From NCBI GenBank assembly GCA_014799475.1, contig JAAVHX010000041.1, forward strand, positions 1 through 43,529: DNA of 43,529 nt, read 5' to 3'. The notes beneath the pieces are model-generated. The model was given only the letters and a program-made list of their open reading frames with translations. It made no database searches and was not told where the DNA came from. The position numbers and the translations under genes are program-made. Below, piece by piece: positions 28,933 to 37,288 of this stretch. The first letter of the stretch is position 1, and every line of letters starts with the position of its first letter. This DNA is from Clostridiales bacterium. Lineage in GTDB: Bacteria; Bacillota; Clostridia; Oscillospirales; Oscillospiraceae.

Positions 28933-29607
28933 ATGAACTATCAAGGGGTATTTTTCGACTTTGACTACACCCTGGGGGACTCCACCCCCGCCATCGCCGA
29001 GGGCTACCGGCTGGGCTTCGCCGAGCTGGGACTGGAGCCGCCCACGGTGGAGCAGGTGCGGCGCACCATCGGGATGACGCTGGCGGACGGCTACTCCCTC
29101 ATCACCGGCGACCACGACCGGTCCCGGCAGGAGGTGTTCTACCGCACCTTTCAGAACACCGTGGGGGTCAAGGGCCAGGGACAGGGCCGGAGGATGATGA
29201 TCGAGGGCACCGTCCTCCTCCCGGGGGCCGTGGAGCTATTGCGGGCGCTGCGGGACGCGGGTGTGCGCACCGCCATCGTGTCCACCAAGCCGGGGGCCAC
29301 CATCCGGAGCATTTTCGCCCACCAGGGGCATTTAGATTTGCTGGATCTGGTCATCGGCGGGGACGAGGTCCACCACGCCAAGCCCCACCCCGAGGGCCTG
29401 CGGCTGGCCCTGGAAAAGCTGGGCCTGGGCGCGGAGCAGGTGCTGTTCTGCGGGGACACGGTCATCGACGCCGCCACCGCCCAGGCGGGGGGCTGCGACT
29501 TCTGCGCGGTGCTCAACGGCACCACCCAGGCGCCCGCCTTCCAGCCGTTCCCCCATGTACATATCGCGGAGAATTTGAACGACCTGCAAAGCTGGCTTGA
29601 ACTGTGA
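28933..29607 (+). CDS. HAD family hydrolase, phosphoglycolate phosphatase-like
   Basis: A 224-residue cytoplasmic phosphatase. Motif I is FFDFDYTLGDS (nucleophile D9, acid/base D11), motif II is TAIVSTKPG, motif III is HHAKPHPEGL and motif IV is FCGDTVIDAATAQAGG. The helical cap between motifs I and II puts it in subclass I with Gph and PGMB. A Tyr replaces the usual Gly in DxDGTL (DYTL), which is tolerated in the family. Single-gene unit with its own promoter and a shared terminator. Confidence 0.9.
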   Translation: MNYQGVFFDFDYTLGDSTPAIAEGYRLGFAELGLEPPTVEQVRRTIGMTLADGYSLITGDHDRSRQEVFYRTFQNTVGVKGQGQGRRMMIEGTVLLPGAVELLRALRDAGVRTAIVSTKPGATIRSIFAHQGHLDLLDLVIGGDEVHHAKPHPEGLRLALEKLGLGAEQVLFCGDTVIDAATAQAGGCDFCAVLNGTTQAPAFQPFPHVHIAENLNDLQSWLEL

Positions 29608-29645
29608 AAAACCGCCCCCCGGCGTGCGCCGGGGGGCGGTTTTTT
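29607..29645. terminator. Bidirectional terminator between the HAD gene and the lipoprotein gene
   Basis: ACCGCCCCCCGGC / GCCGGGGGGCGGT (13 bp) with a T-tract on both strands. It overlaps the lipoprotein stop codon. Confidence 0.9.
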
Positions 29646-30339
29646 AATTGGCGGGGGAGGGCTCGGCCGAGGGTTCCTGCGGAACGCCGGGCGCGATGGA
29701 TCGGACGAGCTCGTCTGGCGGCGTCTGGCTGAACGTCACCGTAATGGCGTAGACGTGCTCATAGCCCTGCTTGTCCAGCTCCCGGGGCATCCCGAAATAG
29801 TCCACCTTATACATCCGGACCTCGTTTTTGGACGTGACGACCTGGAGGACCAGGGGGATCTCCTGATCCGGCTCTATGGTGGTGCTGGCATCGTCCAGCG
29901 CGGAGGTGGCGAAGGTCATATCGGACACATTGCCCTTGGAGACAGGGGCGAAGGAGCTGGAATTGGTGGCCGAGGCGCCCTGCACCGCGGTCTGCACCCC
30001 GTCGGTCATCTTGCCGAAGGTCAGCGAGATCCTGCCGCTGACATCGGAAAAGGGGTGGACCTCCGCGGCCACGTCCATCCACTCCCCATTCACCAGCTCG
30101 TAAGCGGTCAGACACAGGCTCTGTATGCCGCTCTTTTCGCTCAGATAGAAGTCATAGATGTGATAGGAGTCCATATCCAGGGCCAGCAGTTCGGCCAGAG
30201 CGGCCTCCTCCTCGCTGAGCTGGGCGGGGGCGATGGTCATGGCCGTGCTATTGTCCTTCTTCAGGGCCGCGCCGCAGGCGGTGAGGGTCAGCGCCATCAG
30301 CGCCGCCAGGAGCAGAGAGATATATTGTTTTGTCCGCAT
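29644..30339 (-). CDS. Lipoprotein, unknown function
   Basis: A 231-residue secreted lipoprotein. The signal peptide MRTKQYISLLLAALMALTLT ends in the lipobox LTAC-G, so Cys22 should be lipidated. The mature part is acidic and beta-rich (HIYDFYLSEKSGIQSLCLTA, EVRMYKVDYFGMPRELD, HVYAITVTFSQTPPDELV), with no known domain by eye. The ATG at 30339 is chosen for GGAGG 8 nt upstream. Single-gene transcript (promoter 30382-30410). Confidence 0.8.
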   Translation of the reverse strand: MRTKQYISLLLAALMALTLTACGAALKKDNSTAMTIAPAQLSEEEAALAELLALDMDSYHIYDFYLSEKSGIQSLCLTAYELVNGEWMDVAAEVHPFSDVSGRISLTFGKMTDGVQTAVQGASATNSSSFAPVSKGNVSDMTFATSALDDASTTIEPDQEIPLVLQVVTSKNEVRMYKVDYFGMPRELDKQGYEHVYAITVTFSQTPPDELVRSIAPGVPQEPSAEPSPAN

Positions 30340-30381
30340 AGGACACACCTCCGTAAATCATGTCGAACGTTGTCTGTGGAC

Positions 30382-30410
30382 ATCATAGCACAAAACTGGC
30401 GGCGTGTCTA
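30382..30410 (-). promoter_or_regulatory. Promoter of the lipoprotein gene
   Basis: TAGACA (30410-30405), a 17-bp spacer and TATGAT (30387-30382) on the minus strand. Confidence 0.65.
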
Positions 30411-30430
30411 CCCACACAGTGATGAAGAAA

Positions 30431-30462
30431 CAGGGACGGAACCGTTAAGATCCGTCCCTGTG
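30431..30462 (-). terminator. Terminator of the hydratase-GNAT unit
   Basis: CAGGGACGGA / TCCGTCCCTG with a 10-nt loop, followed by TTTCTTC on the minus strand. Confidence 0.75.
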
Positions 30463-30466
30463 GGTT

Positions 30467-30994
30467 TTATTCGGCGTGGGCGGCCAGGTGCTCCTCGCGG
30501 GTCACCATCAGGTGGCGGATGCCGTTCTCGGTGCCCATGTCCCGGAAGCCCGCCGCCAGATGGGCCTTCCAGGCGGCGTCCCTGGTGGTCTCGAAGTAGT
30601 TGTGGATGCGGCTGACGCCGCAGTTCCGGAAGGCGTGGTCCAGCATCAGCCCCAGGGCGGGCGCGGCATAGCCCCGGCCCCGGTAGGGGGCATAGATCAC
30701 AATGCCCATGTCCCACCAGTCCGCCGACGTTGTGTAATGAAAATTCACGTCGCCGATCCACTCCCCGTCGGACTTCCGCCGGATGTAGGCGTAGAACCGC
30801 TTCGGCTCCTGTCCGATCCAATGGGCATACCAATCGGCCCACTCCTCCTCCGGAAAGTCGATGCAGCCGGTGTCCCGGTGGTAGCCTGGCCAGGGGTCGT
30901 AGCCCGCGTTATAGGCCATGGTGGCGGGGTCAGCCATCATCTGCCGGTAGAACCACAGCTCATCCAGCTTGGGGACATACAGCTCCAAGTCCAT
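30467..30994 (-). CDS. GNAT family N-acetyltransferase
   Basis: A 175-residue cytoplasmic acetyltransferase. The acetyl-CoA P-loop motif is YAPYRGRGYAAPALGLML (about 101-118), with the preceding strand WWDMGIVIY and the late strand HNYFETTRDAAWKAHLAAGF. The order and the 'NxxAxxxYxxxGF'-like end fit the RimJ/L-like GNAT class. Substrate unknown. Its ATG, with GGAGGGG 8 nt upstream, is 5 nt after the hydratase stop, so the two are co-transcribed. Confidence 0.82.
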   Translation of the reverse strand: MDLELYVPKLDELWFYRQMMADPATMAYNAGYDPWPGYHRDTGCIDFPEEEWADWYAHWIGQEPKRFYAYIRRKSDGEWIGDVNFHYTTSADWWDMGIVIYAPYRGRGYAAPALGLMLDHAFRNCGVSRIHNYFETTRDAAWKAHLAAGFRDMGTENGIRHLMVTREEHLAAHAE

Positions 30995-30999
30995 AAGGA

Positions 31000-33219
31000 T
31001 TACCCCTCCGCGTAGTAGTTGATGAGGCAGCCGGCCAGGATGATGTCCCGCTCCTCGCGGGTCAGGCCGGGAAGCTTCAGCGTCACCTGGGTCTGGGCCT
31101 CACCCTGGATGAGGGTGGCGGCGATCTCCTCGCCGTCCCCCTCCAGCAGGACGCGGATACCGGGGATGTACACCCGGTCGCCGGGCTGGAGATTCAGCTC
31201 CGCTAGGCCGTCGGCGGTGAAGGGGAGCATCCCCCAGTTGACCACGTTGGAGCGGTAGCGCTTGGTGGCGTACTCCGCCGCAAGGTTGGCGCAGCCGCCC
31301 AGCACCCGCTGGCAGGAGGCGGCCTGCTCCCGGGCGGAGCCATCGCCGGGCTTGAGAGCCATGACCAGAGAGCCTAGCCCTGTGCGAGCGGGATCATAGC
31401 CGGCCAGCGCTTCTTTTACTTCAGGCGCATCCGGGTTCTCCCGGCGCAGCTTTTCCACCGCCTGGACGGCCTTGGCCCGGGGGACGTACTGGGGATCCTT
31501 CCGGGACAGGGCGAACTGAGACAGCCGCAGGGGGTTGGAGCGGTAAGAGGAGGTCTCCCCGGAGGGGATCAGCTCGTCGGTGGTGGTCACCGGGTCGTAG
31601 ATGGCGGCGCAGCAGGTGAGCAGCAGGTCGTCCGGCAGGGCGATTTGCTGGGGCCAGTCGGCGATGTTGGGCCCGAATACCAGCTCTGCGTCCGGCTGGG
31701 GCCTGCCCACGCCGAAGTAGACCCGGGATTGATAGGCGGAATCGTCGTAATTCCACTGCTCGTCGGCCCGGTCGGCGGGGATGTCAGGGAGCTCGTCCGC
31801 CCCGGTGAGCACCCCGCCCATCCGGGCGGTGGCGGCGATGGAGCGGGCGTCCATGAGGGCCACATAGGAGATCTGGCCGTCGCCGGGCTTACTTCCCTCC
31901 CGGTTGGGGAAGTTGCGGGTGGAGTGGCGGATGGAGAAGGCCCCGTTGGCGGGCACGTCCCCGGCCCCGAAGCAGGGCCCGCAGAAGCAGGAGCGGATGG
32001 ACGCCCCCGCCGCCATGAGCTGGGCGATGGAGCCGTCCCGGGTCAGCTCCAGGTTAATGGGCATGGAGCCGGGGTAGCAGGACAGCCAGAAGGCGTCGGA
32101 ACCGATGGCGGCACCCTTAAGGATTTCAGCGGCCCGCTTCAGGTTCTGATAAGTGCCGCCGGAGCAGCCCGCGATGACGCCCTGGTCGACATGGAACTGG
32201 CCGTCCACGATCTTGTTCACCAGGGAGGGGGCGTTTTTCACGCCCAGCTGCTCCGCCGCGTCTATGTCTACCTGGTGGAGCAGGTCGGCCATATTGGCCT
32301 TGAACTCCCGGATGGTGTAGGCGTTGGAGGGGTGGAAGGGCAGGGCGATCATGGGCTCCACCTTGTCCAATTCCACGGTGACCACGCCGTCGTAATATGC
32401 GCCCTCCGCCGGGGCCATCTCCCGGTAGCTGCCCCCCCGGCCCAGCAGGGTGAGGGCGGTCTTGGTCTGCTCGTCGGTCTGCCACACGGAGGACAGGCAG
32501 GTGGTCTCGGTGGTCATCACGTCGATGCCCGCCCGGTAGTCCATGGAGAGGGACGCCACGCCGGGGCCGAAGAACTCCATGACGGCGTTCTTCACCGCGC
32601 CGTTTTTGAAAGTCGCGCCCACCAGGGCCAGGGCCACGTCCTGAGGGCCTACGCCGGGCCGGGGCGCGCCGGTGAGGTAGACGGCCACCACCTTGGGGTA
32701 GGCGATGTCGTAGGTTTTTTTCAGCAGCTGGCGGGCCAGCTCCGGGCCGCCCTCGCCGATGGCCATGCAGCCGTAGGCGCCGTAACGGGTGTGGGAGTCG
32801 GAGCCCAGCAGCATTTTGCCGGGGGCGGCGTACCGCTCCCGCATATAGGAGTGGATGACAGCCTGGTGGGCGGGGACGAACTCGCCGCCGTACTTCTTGG
32901 CGGCGGACAGGCCAAAGACGTGGTCGTCCTCGTTGATGGTGCCGCCCACGGCGCACAGGGAGTTGTGGCAGTTGGTGAGCACATAGGGCAGGGGGAACTG
33001 CTTCATGCCGGAGGCCCGGGCGGTCTGGATGATGCCCACGTAGGTGATGTCGTGGGAGGCCATGGCGTCGAAGCGGATGGACAGCCTGTCAGAGCTGCTT
33101 GAGGTGTTGTGGGCCATGAGGATGGCGTGAGCCATGGTGCCCTCCCGGCCCTCGGGACGTTCGGCGGGGACGAAGCGGCCGCCCAGCCAGCGGGCGGGGC
33201 TGCTATTGACTGTGATCAT
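31000..33219 (-). CDS. Aconitase-family hydratase (YbhJ-like)
   Basis: A 739-residue Fe-S (de)hydratase of the aconitase superfamily. The first cluster ligand region is GVIAGCSGGTYQNL, and the paired cysteines are in IRSCFCGPCFGAGDVPANG. The active-site RHSTRNFPNREGS follows, and the C-terminal swivel domain has RYRSNVVNWGMLPF. GSDSHTRYGAYG near the start matches the 'TDSHT' element. It differs from ordinary AcnA/LeuC and looks like the YbhJ/'hydratase' branch with unproven substrate. The ATG at 33219 follows GGAGGAAAT; upstream in-frame extension lacks a ribosome site. The promoter carries a perfect 10-bp palindrome (33239-33265). GNAT gene follows. Confidence 0.88.
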   Translation of the reverse strand: MITVNSSPARWLGGRFVPAERPEGREGTMAHAILMAHNTSSSSDRLSIRFDAMASHDITYVGIIQTARASGMKQFPLPYVLTNCHNSLCAVGGTINEDDHVFGLSAAKKYGGEFVPAHQAVIHSYMRERYAAPGKMLLGSDSHTRYGAYGCMAIGEGGPELARQLLKKTYDIAYPKVVAVYLTGAPRPGVGPQDVALALVGATFKNGAVKNAVMEFFGPGVASLSMDYRAGIDVMTTETTCLSSVWQTDEQTKTALTLLGRGGSYREMAPAEGAYYDGVVTVELDKVEPMIALPFHPSNAYTIREFKANMADLLHQVDIDAAEQLGVKNAPSLVNKIVDGQFHVDQGVIAGCSGGTYQNLKRAAEILKGAAIGSDAFWLSCYPGSMPINLELTRDGSIAQLMAAGASIRSCFCGPCFGAGDVPANGAFSIRHSTRNFPNREGSKPGDGQISYVALMDARSIAATARMGGVLTGADELPDIPADRADEQWNYDDSAYQSRVYFGVGRPQPDAELVFGPNIADWPQQIALPDDLLLTCCAAIYDPVTTTDELIPSGETSSYRSNPLRLSQFALSRKDPQYVPRAKAVQAVEKLRRENPDAPEVKEALAGYDPARTGLGSLVMALKPGDGSAREQAASCQRVLGGCANLAAEYATKRYRSNVVNWGMLPFTADGLAELNLQPGDRVYIPGIRVLLEGDGEEIAATLIQGEAQTQVTLKLPGLTREERDIILAGCLINYYAEG

Positions 33220-33238
33220 TTGTATTTCCTCCCATGGA

Positions 33239-33279
33239 GCGATTTGCTTTAGCATAGCAAATCGCGGGGGAAAAAGCAA
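33239..33279 (-). promoter_or_regulatory. Promoter with a 10-bp inverted repeat over the -10 box
   Basis: TTGCTT (33279-33274), a 17-bp spacer and TATGCT (33256-33251) on the minus strand. GCGATTTGCT (33239-33248) and AGCAAATCGC (33256-33265) are perfect complements separated by 7 nt, with the -10 in the centre. This is a classical repressor operator layout. Confidence 0.75.
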
Positions 33280-33353
33280 GGTGGACAGGAGATTTTGTGG
33301 AGGGCATTGTGCACAAGAAAGTGGAGGCCGGGAAAATTTTCTCAAATTCTCCC

Positions 33354-33382
33354 TTTACAACGGGTAAAAATCCTGCTATACT
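33354..33382 (+). promoter_or_regulatory. Promoter of tRNA-Arg
   Basis: TTTACA (33354-33359), a 17-bp spacer and TATACT (33377-33382). Confidence 0.85.
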
Positions 33383-33401
33383 ATATGAGCGCCAAGAAAA
33401 T

Positions 33402-33477
33402 GCGCCCGTAGTTCAATGGATAGAGCGTCAGATTCCGGTTCTGAATGTTGGGGGTTCGAGTCCCTCCGGGCGTGCCA
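33402..33477 (+). tRNA. tRNA-Arg (anticodon CCG)
   Basis: 76 nt with encoded CCA. Acceptor GCGCCCG/CGGGCGT, D-arm AGTTCAATGGATAGAGC, anticodon arm TCAGA-TTCCGGT-TCTGA with CCG, T-arm GGGTTCGAGTCC. Reads CGG codons. Confidence 0.95.
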
Positions 33478-33511
33478 AAAAGAAAGACACGCTTTGCGTG
33501 TCTTTCTTTTT
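33477..33511 (+). terminator. Terminator of tRNA-Arg
   Basis: A 16-bp perfect stem, AAAAAGAAAGACACGC and complement, loop TTT, T-rich 3' arm. Confidence 0.9.
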
Positions 33512-33513
33512 GG

Positions 33514-33575
33514 GCACCAGGGCAGTCCAACGGACTGCCTGACCGGTCGTTCGCCCATAGGGCGAATGACGGTCC
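33514..33575 (+). repeat. Hairpin repeat, copy B (3' of tRNA-Arg)
   Basis: GGCAGTCC-AAC-GGACTGCC hairpin (33521-33539), followed by GACCGGTCGTTCGCCC (33541-33556) pairing with GGGCGAATGACGGTCC (33560-33575). Same word order and same tRNA-relative orientation as copy A, and same outer arms as copy C. Confidence 0.65.
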
Positions 33576-33618
33576 TTTTCTTTTTTGTTGCCAGGCAGTT
33601 TTTATCAACGCAAGATAC

Positions 33619-33656
33619 GCCGCCGTAAGGGATAGAAAGCTTGCGGCGGCTTTTTT
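33619..33656 (+). terminator. Terminator-like hairpin before ktrB
   Basis: GCCGCCGTAAG / CTTGCGGCGGC with one G-T pair, loop of 10 nt, then TTTTTT. It lies between the tRNA-Arg repeat and ktrB. No clear ktrB promoter is visible after it, so it may be an attenuator. Confidence 0.65.
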
Positions 33657-33695
33657 AAGGCGCTTCGCGCCCCGGTGCGGAAGGGGGGATCTGCC

Positions 33696-35033
33696 GTGAA
33701 AAACAAGCCGCTGAAGCTCTCCCCCAATCGGAGCATCGCCCTGGGGTTTCTGGCCATCATCCTGGCGGGGGCGCTGCTGCTGATGCTGCCCGTCGCCAAC
33801 CGGACGGGGCAGGGCCTGTCCTTCCTGGACAGCCTGTTCACCGCCACCTCCGCCACCTGCGTCACGGGACTGGTGGCGGCGGACACCTGGACGCAGTTCA
33901 ACCTGCTGGGGCAGGGCATCCTGCTGGCCCTCATTCAGGTGGGCGGGCTGGGCTATATGACCATGGTGCTCATGGCCTCCGTGCTGCTGAAGCGGAAGAT
34001 CGGCCTCAAGCAGCGCTCGCTGATGGTGGAGAGCGTCAGCGCCCAGCGGCTGGGCGACGCGCTGGCCCTGCTGCGCTATATCCTGGCGGGCACCGCCGCT
34101 ATCGAGGGCATCGGGGCGGTGCTGCTGGCCTTCCGGTTCGTCCCGGAGCTGGGCCTTGCCCGGGGGCTCTGGTACGCTGTGTTCCACAGCGTGTCCGCCT
34201 TCTGCAACGCCGGCTTCGACCTGATGGGCTTCCGGGCGCCCTACAGCTCCCTGACCCACTATGTGTTCGACCCGCTGGTGAACCTGACGGTGTGCGCCCT
34301 GGTGCTGCTGGGCGGGCTGGGCTTTTTGGTGTGGCGGGACGTGTGGGAGAAGGGGATCCACTTCCGCCGCTACTCCCTCCACGCCAAGATCATGCTCACC
34401 GGCAGCGCCGTGCTGGTCATCGGCGGCACGGCGCTGTTCTGGTTTGCCGAGCGGGACAACCTGCTGGCGGGGATGTCCCCGGCCCAGCAGGCGCTGGTCT
34501 CCCTGTTCCAGGCCGTCTCCCCCCGGACGGCGGGGTTCAACACCGTCGACCTGGCCCAGCTCACCAGCGGGGGCGGCCTGCTCACCATCATGCTGATGTT
34601 CATCGGCGCTGGCCCCGGCTCCACCGGCGGCGGCGTGAAGATCACCACCGTGGCGGTGTGCCTGCTGACCCTGGCAAGCTATGTCCGGGGCAGGCGGGAG
34701 GTGGGGGCCTTCAACCGCCGGCTGGACGAGGAGCAGATCCACCGCTCGGCGGCGGGGGTGACGCTGTATATGGCCTTTATCGGGTTGGGCGGCTTCCTCA
34801 TGCTGGCCACCCAGCCCTTCCCGCTCCAGGACGCGCTGATGGAGCTGTTTTCCGCCATGAGCACCGTGGGGCTGAGCACCGGCATCACCCGGGCCCTGTC
34901 CCCCTTTAACCGGGGGCTGCTCATCGTCATGATGTACTGCGGGCGCATTGGAAGCCTGTCCATGATGATGGCGCTGGCGGAGCGGGGGGCGCCCCGGGTA
35001 AAGGACCCGGTGGAGCACATCACCATCGGGTGA
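33696..35033 (+). CDS. ktrB: KtrB/TrkH-type potassium channel subunit
   Basis: A 445-residue integral membrane protein of the SKT family with four M1-P-M2 units. The four filter loops are visible: SATCVTGL, SAFCNAGF, SPRTAGFNT and STVGLSTG, each holding the key Gly that lines the K+ filter. Length and N-terminus (LSPNRSIALGFLAIILAGAL) fit KtrB rather than the longer TrkH. It works with the KtrA gating ring at the inner membrane. Start is GTG at 33696 with AAGGGGGG upstream. The ktrA gene follows after 62 nt. Confidence 0.93.
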   Translation: MKNKPLKLSPNRSIALGFLAIILAGALLLMLPVANRTGQGLSFLDSLFTATSATCVTGLVAADTWTQFNLLGQGILLALIQVGGLGYMTMVLMASVLLKRKIGLKQRSLMVESVSAQRLGDALALLRYILAGTAAIEGIGAVLLAFRFVPELGLARGLWYAVFHSVSAFCNAGFDLMGFRAPYSSLTHYVFDPLVNLTVCALVLLGGLGFLVWRDVWEKGIHFRRYSLHAKIMLTGSAVLVIGGTALFWFAERDNLLAGMSPAQQALVSLFQAVSPRTAGFNTVDLAQLTSGGGLLTIMLMFIGAGPGSTGGGVKITTVAVCLLTLASYVRGRREVGAFNRRLDEEQIHRSAAGVTLYMAFIGLGGFLMLATQPFPLQDALMELFSAMSTVGLSTGITRALSPFNRGLLIVMMYCGRIGSLSMMMALAERGAPRVKDPVEHITIG

Positions 35034-35095
35034 CTTGGCGGCCCTGATGTGTTCCGTGTGAAACATTTGTTTGATTATAAGAGGAGGCGGACGGT

Positions 35096-35743
35096 ATGGC
35101 GGCGGCATTTTTGGTCATCGGCCTGGGCCGGTTCGGCAGCAACCTGGCCTTAAAACTCATGGACTCGGGCAGCGAGGTCATGGTCATTGACAGCGACGAG
35201 GAGGCGGTCAATCACATCGCCCCCTACGTCACCCAGGCCAAGATCGGCGACTGCATGGACGAGGAGGTACTGCGCTCCCTGGACGTGGCCAGCTTCGACT
35301 TCTGCTTCGTGTGCATCAGCGACAACTTCCAGTCCTCCCTGGAGATCACCTCCCTGCTCAAGGAGCTGGGGGCCCCCATGGTCATCTCCAAAGCGGACAA
35401 GGATCTCCACGCCCGGCTGCTGCTGAAGATCGGCGCGGACGAGGTGGTGTTCCCCGAGCGGGACATGGCCCAGCGCACCGCCATGCGATTCAGCGTCAAT
35501 GGGGCGCTGGAGTACATTGAGCTGGCCCCGGGCTACGCCATTTTCGAGCTGGACGTGCCCGATGACTGGGCGGGCATGACCCTGCTGGAGCTGGACATCC
35601 GCAAGCGGTGGAACGTGAACGTCATTGGCCGCAAGGAGGACGGGGCCATCCTGCCCCTGGACGCCGCCCAGTTTAAATTCAAGGCGGACACCCATATCCT
35701 GGTGGCGGGCCGGCCCGATGACGTGGCCAAGATGGTAAAATGA
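35096..35743 (+). CDS. ktrA: KtrA/TrkA-type regulatory subunit of K+ uptake
   Basis: A 215-residue cytoplasmic RCK protein. The Rossmann motif is LVIGLGRFGSNLALKL (about 6-21), with the acidic strand-2 end VIDSDEE. The RCK-C domain (about 135-215) ends HILVAGRPDDVAKMVK. It forms an octameric ring that binds ATP or ADP and gates KtrB. Ribosome site GAGGAGG before ATG. Downstream partner of the ktrB gene. Confidence 0.94.
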   Translation: MAAAFLVIGLGRFGSNLALKLMDSGSEVMVIDSDEEAVNHIAPYVTQAKIGDCMDEEVLRSLDVASFDFCFVCISDNFQSSLEITSLLKELGAPMVISKADKDLHARLLLKIGADEVVFPERDMAQRTAMRFSVNGALEYIELAPGYAIFELDVPDDWAGMTLLELDIRKRWNVNVIGRKEDGAILPLDAAQFKFKADTHILVAGRPDDVAKMVK

Positions 35744-35752
35744 CAATAGCCC

Positions 35753-35780
35753 TTGCAAAACCCAGGAAAAATGGTATACT
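35753..35780 (+). promoter_or_regulatory. Promoter of asnS
   Basis: TTGCAA (35753-35758), a 16-bp spacer and TATACT (35775-35780), 65 nt before the start codon. Confidence 0.75.
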
Positions 35781-35845
35781 ATTGCAAAGCTTTCCCCCTA
35801 CCCCCCGGGGCGGGGCACAGAACACAAGGAATTGAGGGATCATAT

Positions 35846-37240
35846 ATGGATCGCGTCACCATCGCCTCCGTCTTCGCCGACAGCGAGCGCCTGGGCGGGC
35901 AGACCGTCACCGTCATGGGCTGGGCCCGCACCATCCGGGACATGAAGACCTTCGGCTTCATCGAGCTGAACGACGGCTCCTGCTTCAAAAACCTCCAGAT
36001 CGTCATGGACGCCACCGTGCTGGACAACTATAAGGACATCGCCGGACAGAACGTGGGCGCGGCCCTCATCGTCACCGGCACGGTGGTGCTCACCCCGGAG
36101 GCCAAGCAGCCCCTGGAGGTCAAGGCCGCCTCCATCGCGGTGGAGGGCGTGTCCTCCCCGGACTATCCTCTCCAGAAAAAGCGCCACAGCGTGGAGTACC
36201 TGCGTACCATCCAGCACCTGCGGCCCCGCACCAACCTGTTTTCCGCCGCCTTCCGGGTGCGCTCCGTGGCTGCCCACGCCATTCACTGCTTCTTCCAGGA
36301 CCGGGGCTTCGTGTATATCCACACCCCCATTATCACCGCATCCGACTGCGAGGGCGCGGGGGAGATGTTCCAGGTGACCACCCTGGATATGGACAATCCG
36401 CCCCGCCTGGAGGACGGCAGCGTGGACTTCTCCAAGGACTTCTTCGGCAAGCGGGCCAACCTGACCGTGTCCGGCCAGCTCAACGCGGAGAACTTCGCCA
36501 TGGCCTTCGGCAGTGTGTACACCTTCGGCCCCACCTTCCGGGCGGAGAACTCCAACACCCAGCGCCACGCCGCCGAGTTCTGGATGATCGAGCCGGAGAT
36601 GGCCTTCGCCGACCTGGCGGACGACATGGACGTGGCCGAGGCCATGATCAAATATATCATCAACTACGTCATGGAAAAGTGCCCCGATGAGATGGCGTTC
36701 TTCAACTCCTTCGTGGACAAGGGGCTGGTGGAGCGGCTGAAGCTGGTGGCCTCCTCCGACTTCGGCCGGGTGAGCTACACCGACGCCATTGAGATTTTGA
36801 AGAAGAACAACGACAAGTTCGACTACAAGGTGGAGTGGGGCTGTGACCTCCAGACCGAGCACGAGCGCTACCTCACCGAGCAGGTGTTCAAAAAGCCGGT
36901 GTTCGTCACCGACTACCCCCGCGACATCAAGGCGTTCTATATGCGCCTAAACGACGACGGCAAAACGGTGGCCGCCGCCGACTGCCTGGTGCCCGGCATC
37001 GGTGAGATCATCGGCGGCTCCCAGCGCGAGGAGCGCATCGACGTGCTGGAGAAGCGCATGGGCGAGCTGGGCCTGAACCCCGAGGATTACTGGTGGTATC
37101 TGGATCTACGGCGCTACGGCTCCTGCCGACACGCCGGGTTCGGCCTGGGCTTCGAGCGGATGGTCATGTACCTCACCGGGGTGTCCAACATCCGGGACGT
37201 GGAGCTGCACCCCCGCACCGTGGGCAACGCGGAATTCTAA
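35846..37240 (+). CDS. asnS: Asparaginyl-tRNA synthetase
   Basis: A 464-residue class IIb synthetase charging tRNA-Asn. The OB-fold anticodon-binding domain is at the start ([20 protein letters not shown]). Class II motif 2 is [17 protein letters not shown] and motif 3 is [15 protein letters not shown]. The AsnRS-type insertion and '[20 protein letters not shown]' confirm Asn over Asp specificity. The ATG at 35846 has GAGGG 8 nt upstream. No T-box is visible in the short leader. Strong terminator after the gene. Confidence 0.97.
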   Translation: MDRVTIASVFADSERLGGQTVTVMGWARTIRDMKTFGFIELNDGSCFKNLQIVMDATVLDNYKDIAGQNVGAALIVTGTVVLTPEAKQPLEVKAASIAVEGVSSPDYPLQKKRHSVEYLRTIQHLRPRTNLFSAAFRVRSVAAHAIHCFFQDRGFVYIHTPIITASDCEGAGEMFQVTTLDMDNPPRLEDGSVDFSKDFFGKRANLTVSGQLNAENFAMAFGSVYTFGPTFRAENSNTQRHAAEFWMIEPEMAFADLADDMDVAEAMIKYIINYVMEKCPDEMAFFNSFVDKGLVERLKLVASSDFGRVSYTDAIEILKKNNDKFDYKVEWGCDLQTEHERYLTEQVFKKPVFVTDYPRDIKAFYMRLNDDGKTVAAADCLVPGIGEIIGGSQREERIDVLEKRMGELGLNPEDYWWYLDLRRYGSCRHAGFGLGFERMVMYLTGVSNIRDVELHPRTVGNAEF

Positions 37241-37251
37241 TTTTGGTTGTG

Positions 37252-37287
37252 AAAAAAGGCCCCCGCGCACTGCGCGGGGGCCTTTTA
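37252..37287 (+). terminator. Terminator of asnS (shared with the convergent gene)
   Basis: GGCCCCCGCGCA-C-TGCGCGGGGGCC followed by TTTTATTC. A-tract on the 5' side gives termination on the minus strand as well. Confidence 0.9.
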
Positions 37288-37288
37288 T

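Noticed and set aside
31645-33102. 485-codon plus-strand ORF opposite the hydratase
   Set aside because: Antisense shadow with biased composition; the minus-strand gene has clear aconitase motifs.
33381-35108. 575-codon minus-strand ORF opposite ktrB
   Set aside because: Gln/His/Arg-rich shadow crossing the tRNA-Arg gene.
35781-35845. T-box leader for asnS
   Set aside because: Only about 60 nt lie between the promoter and start codon, with no T-box sequence and no terminator/antiterminator pair.
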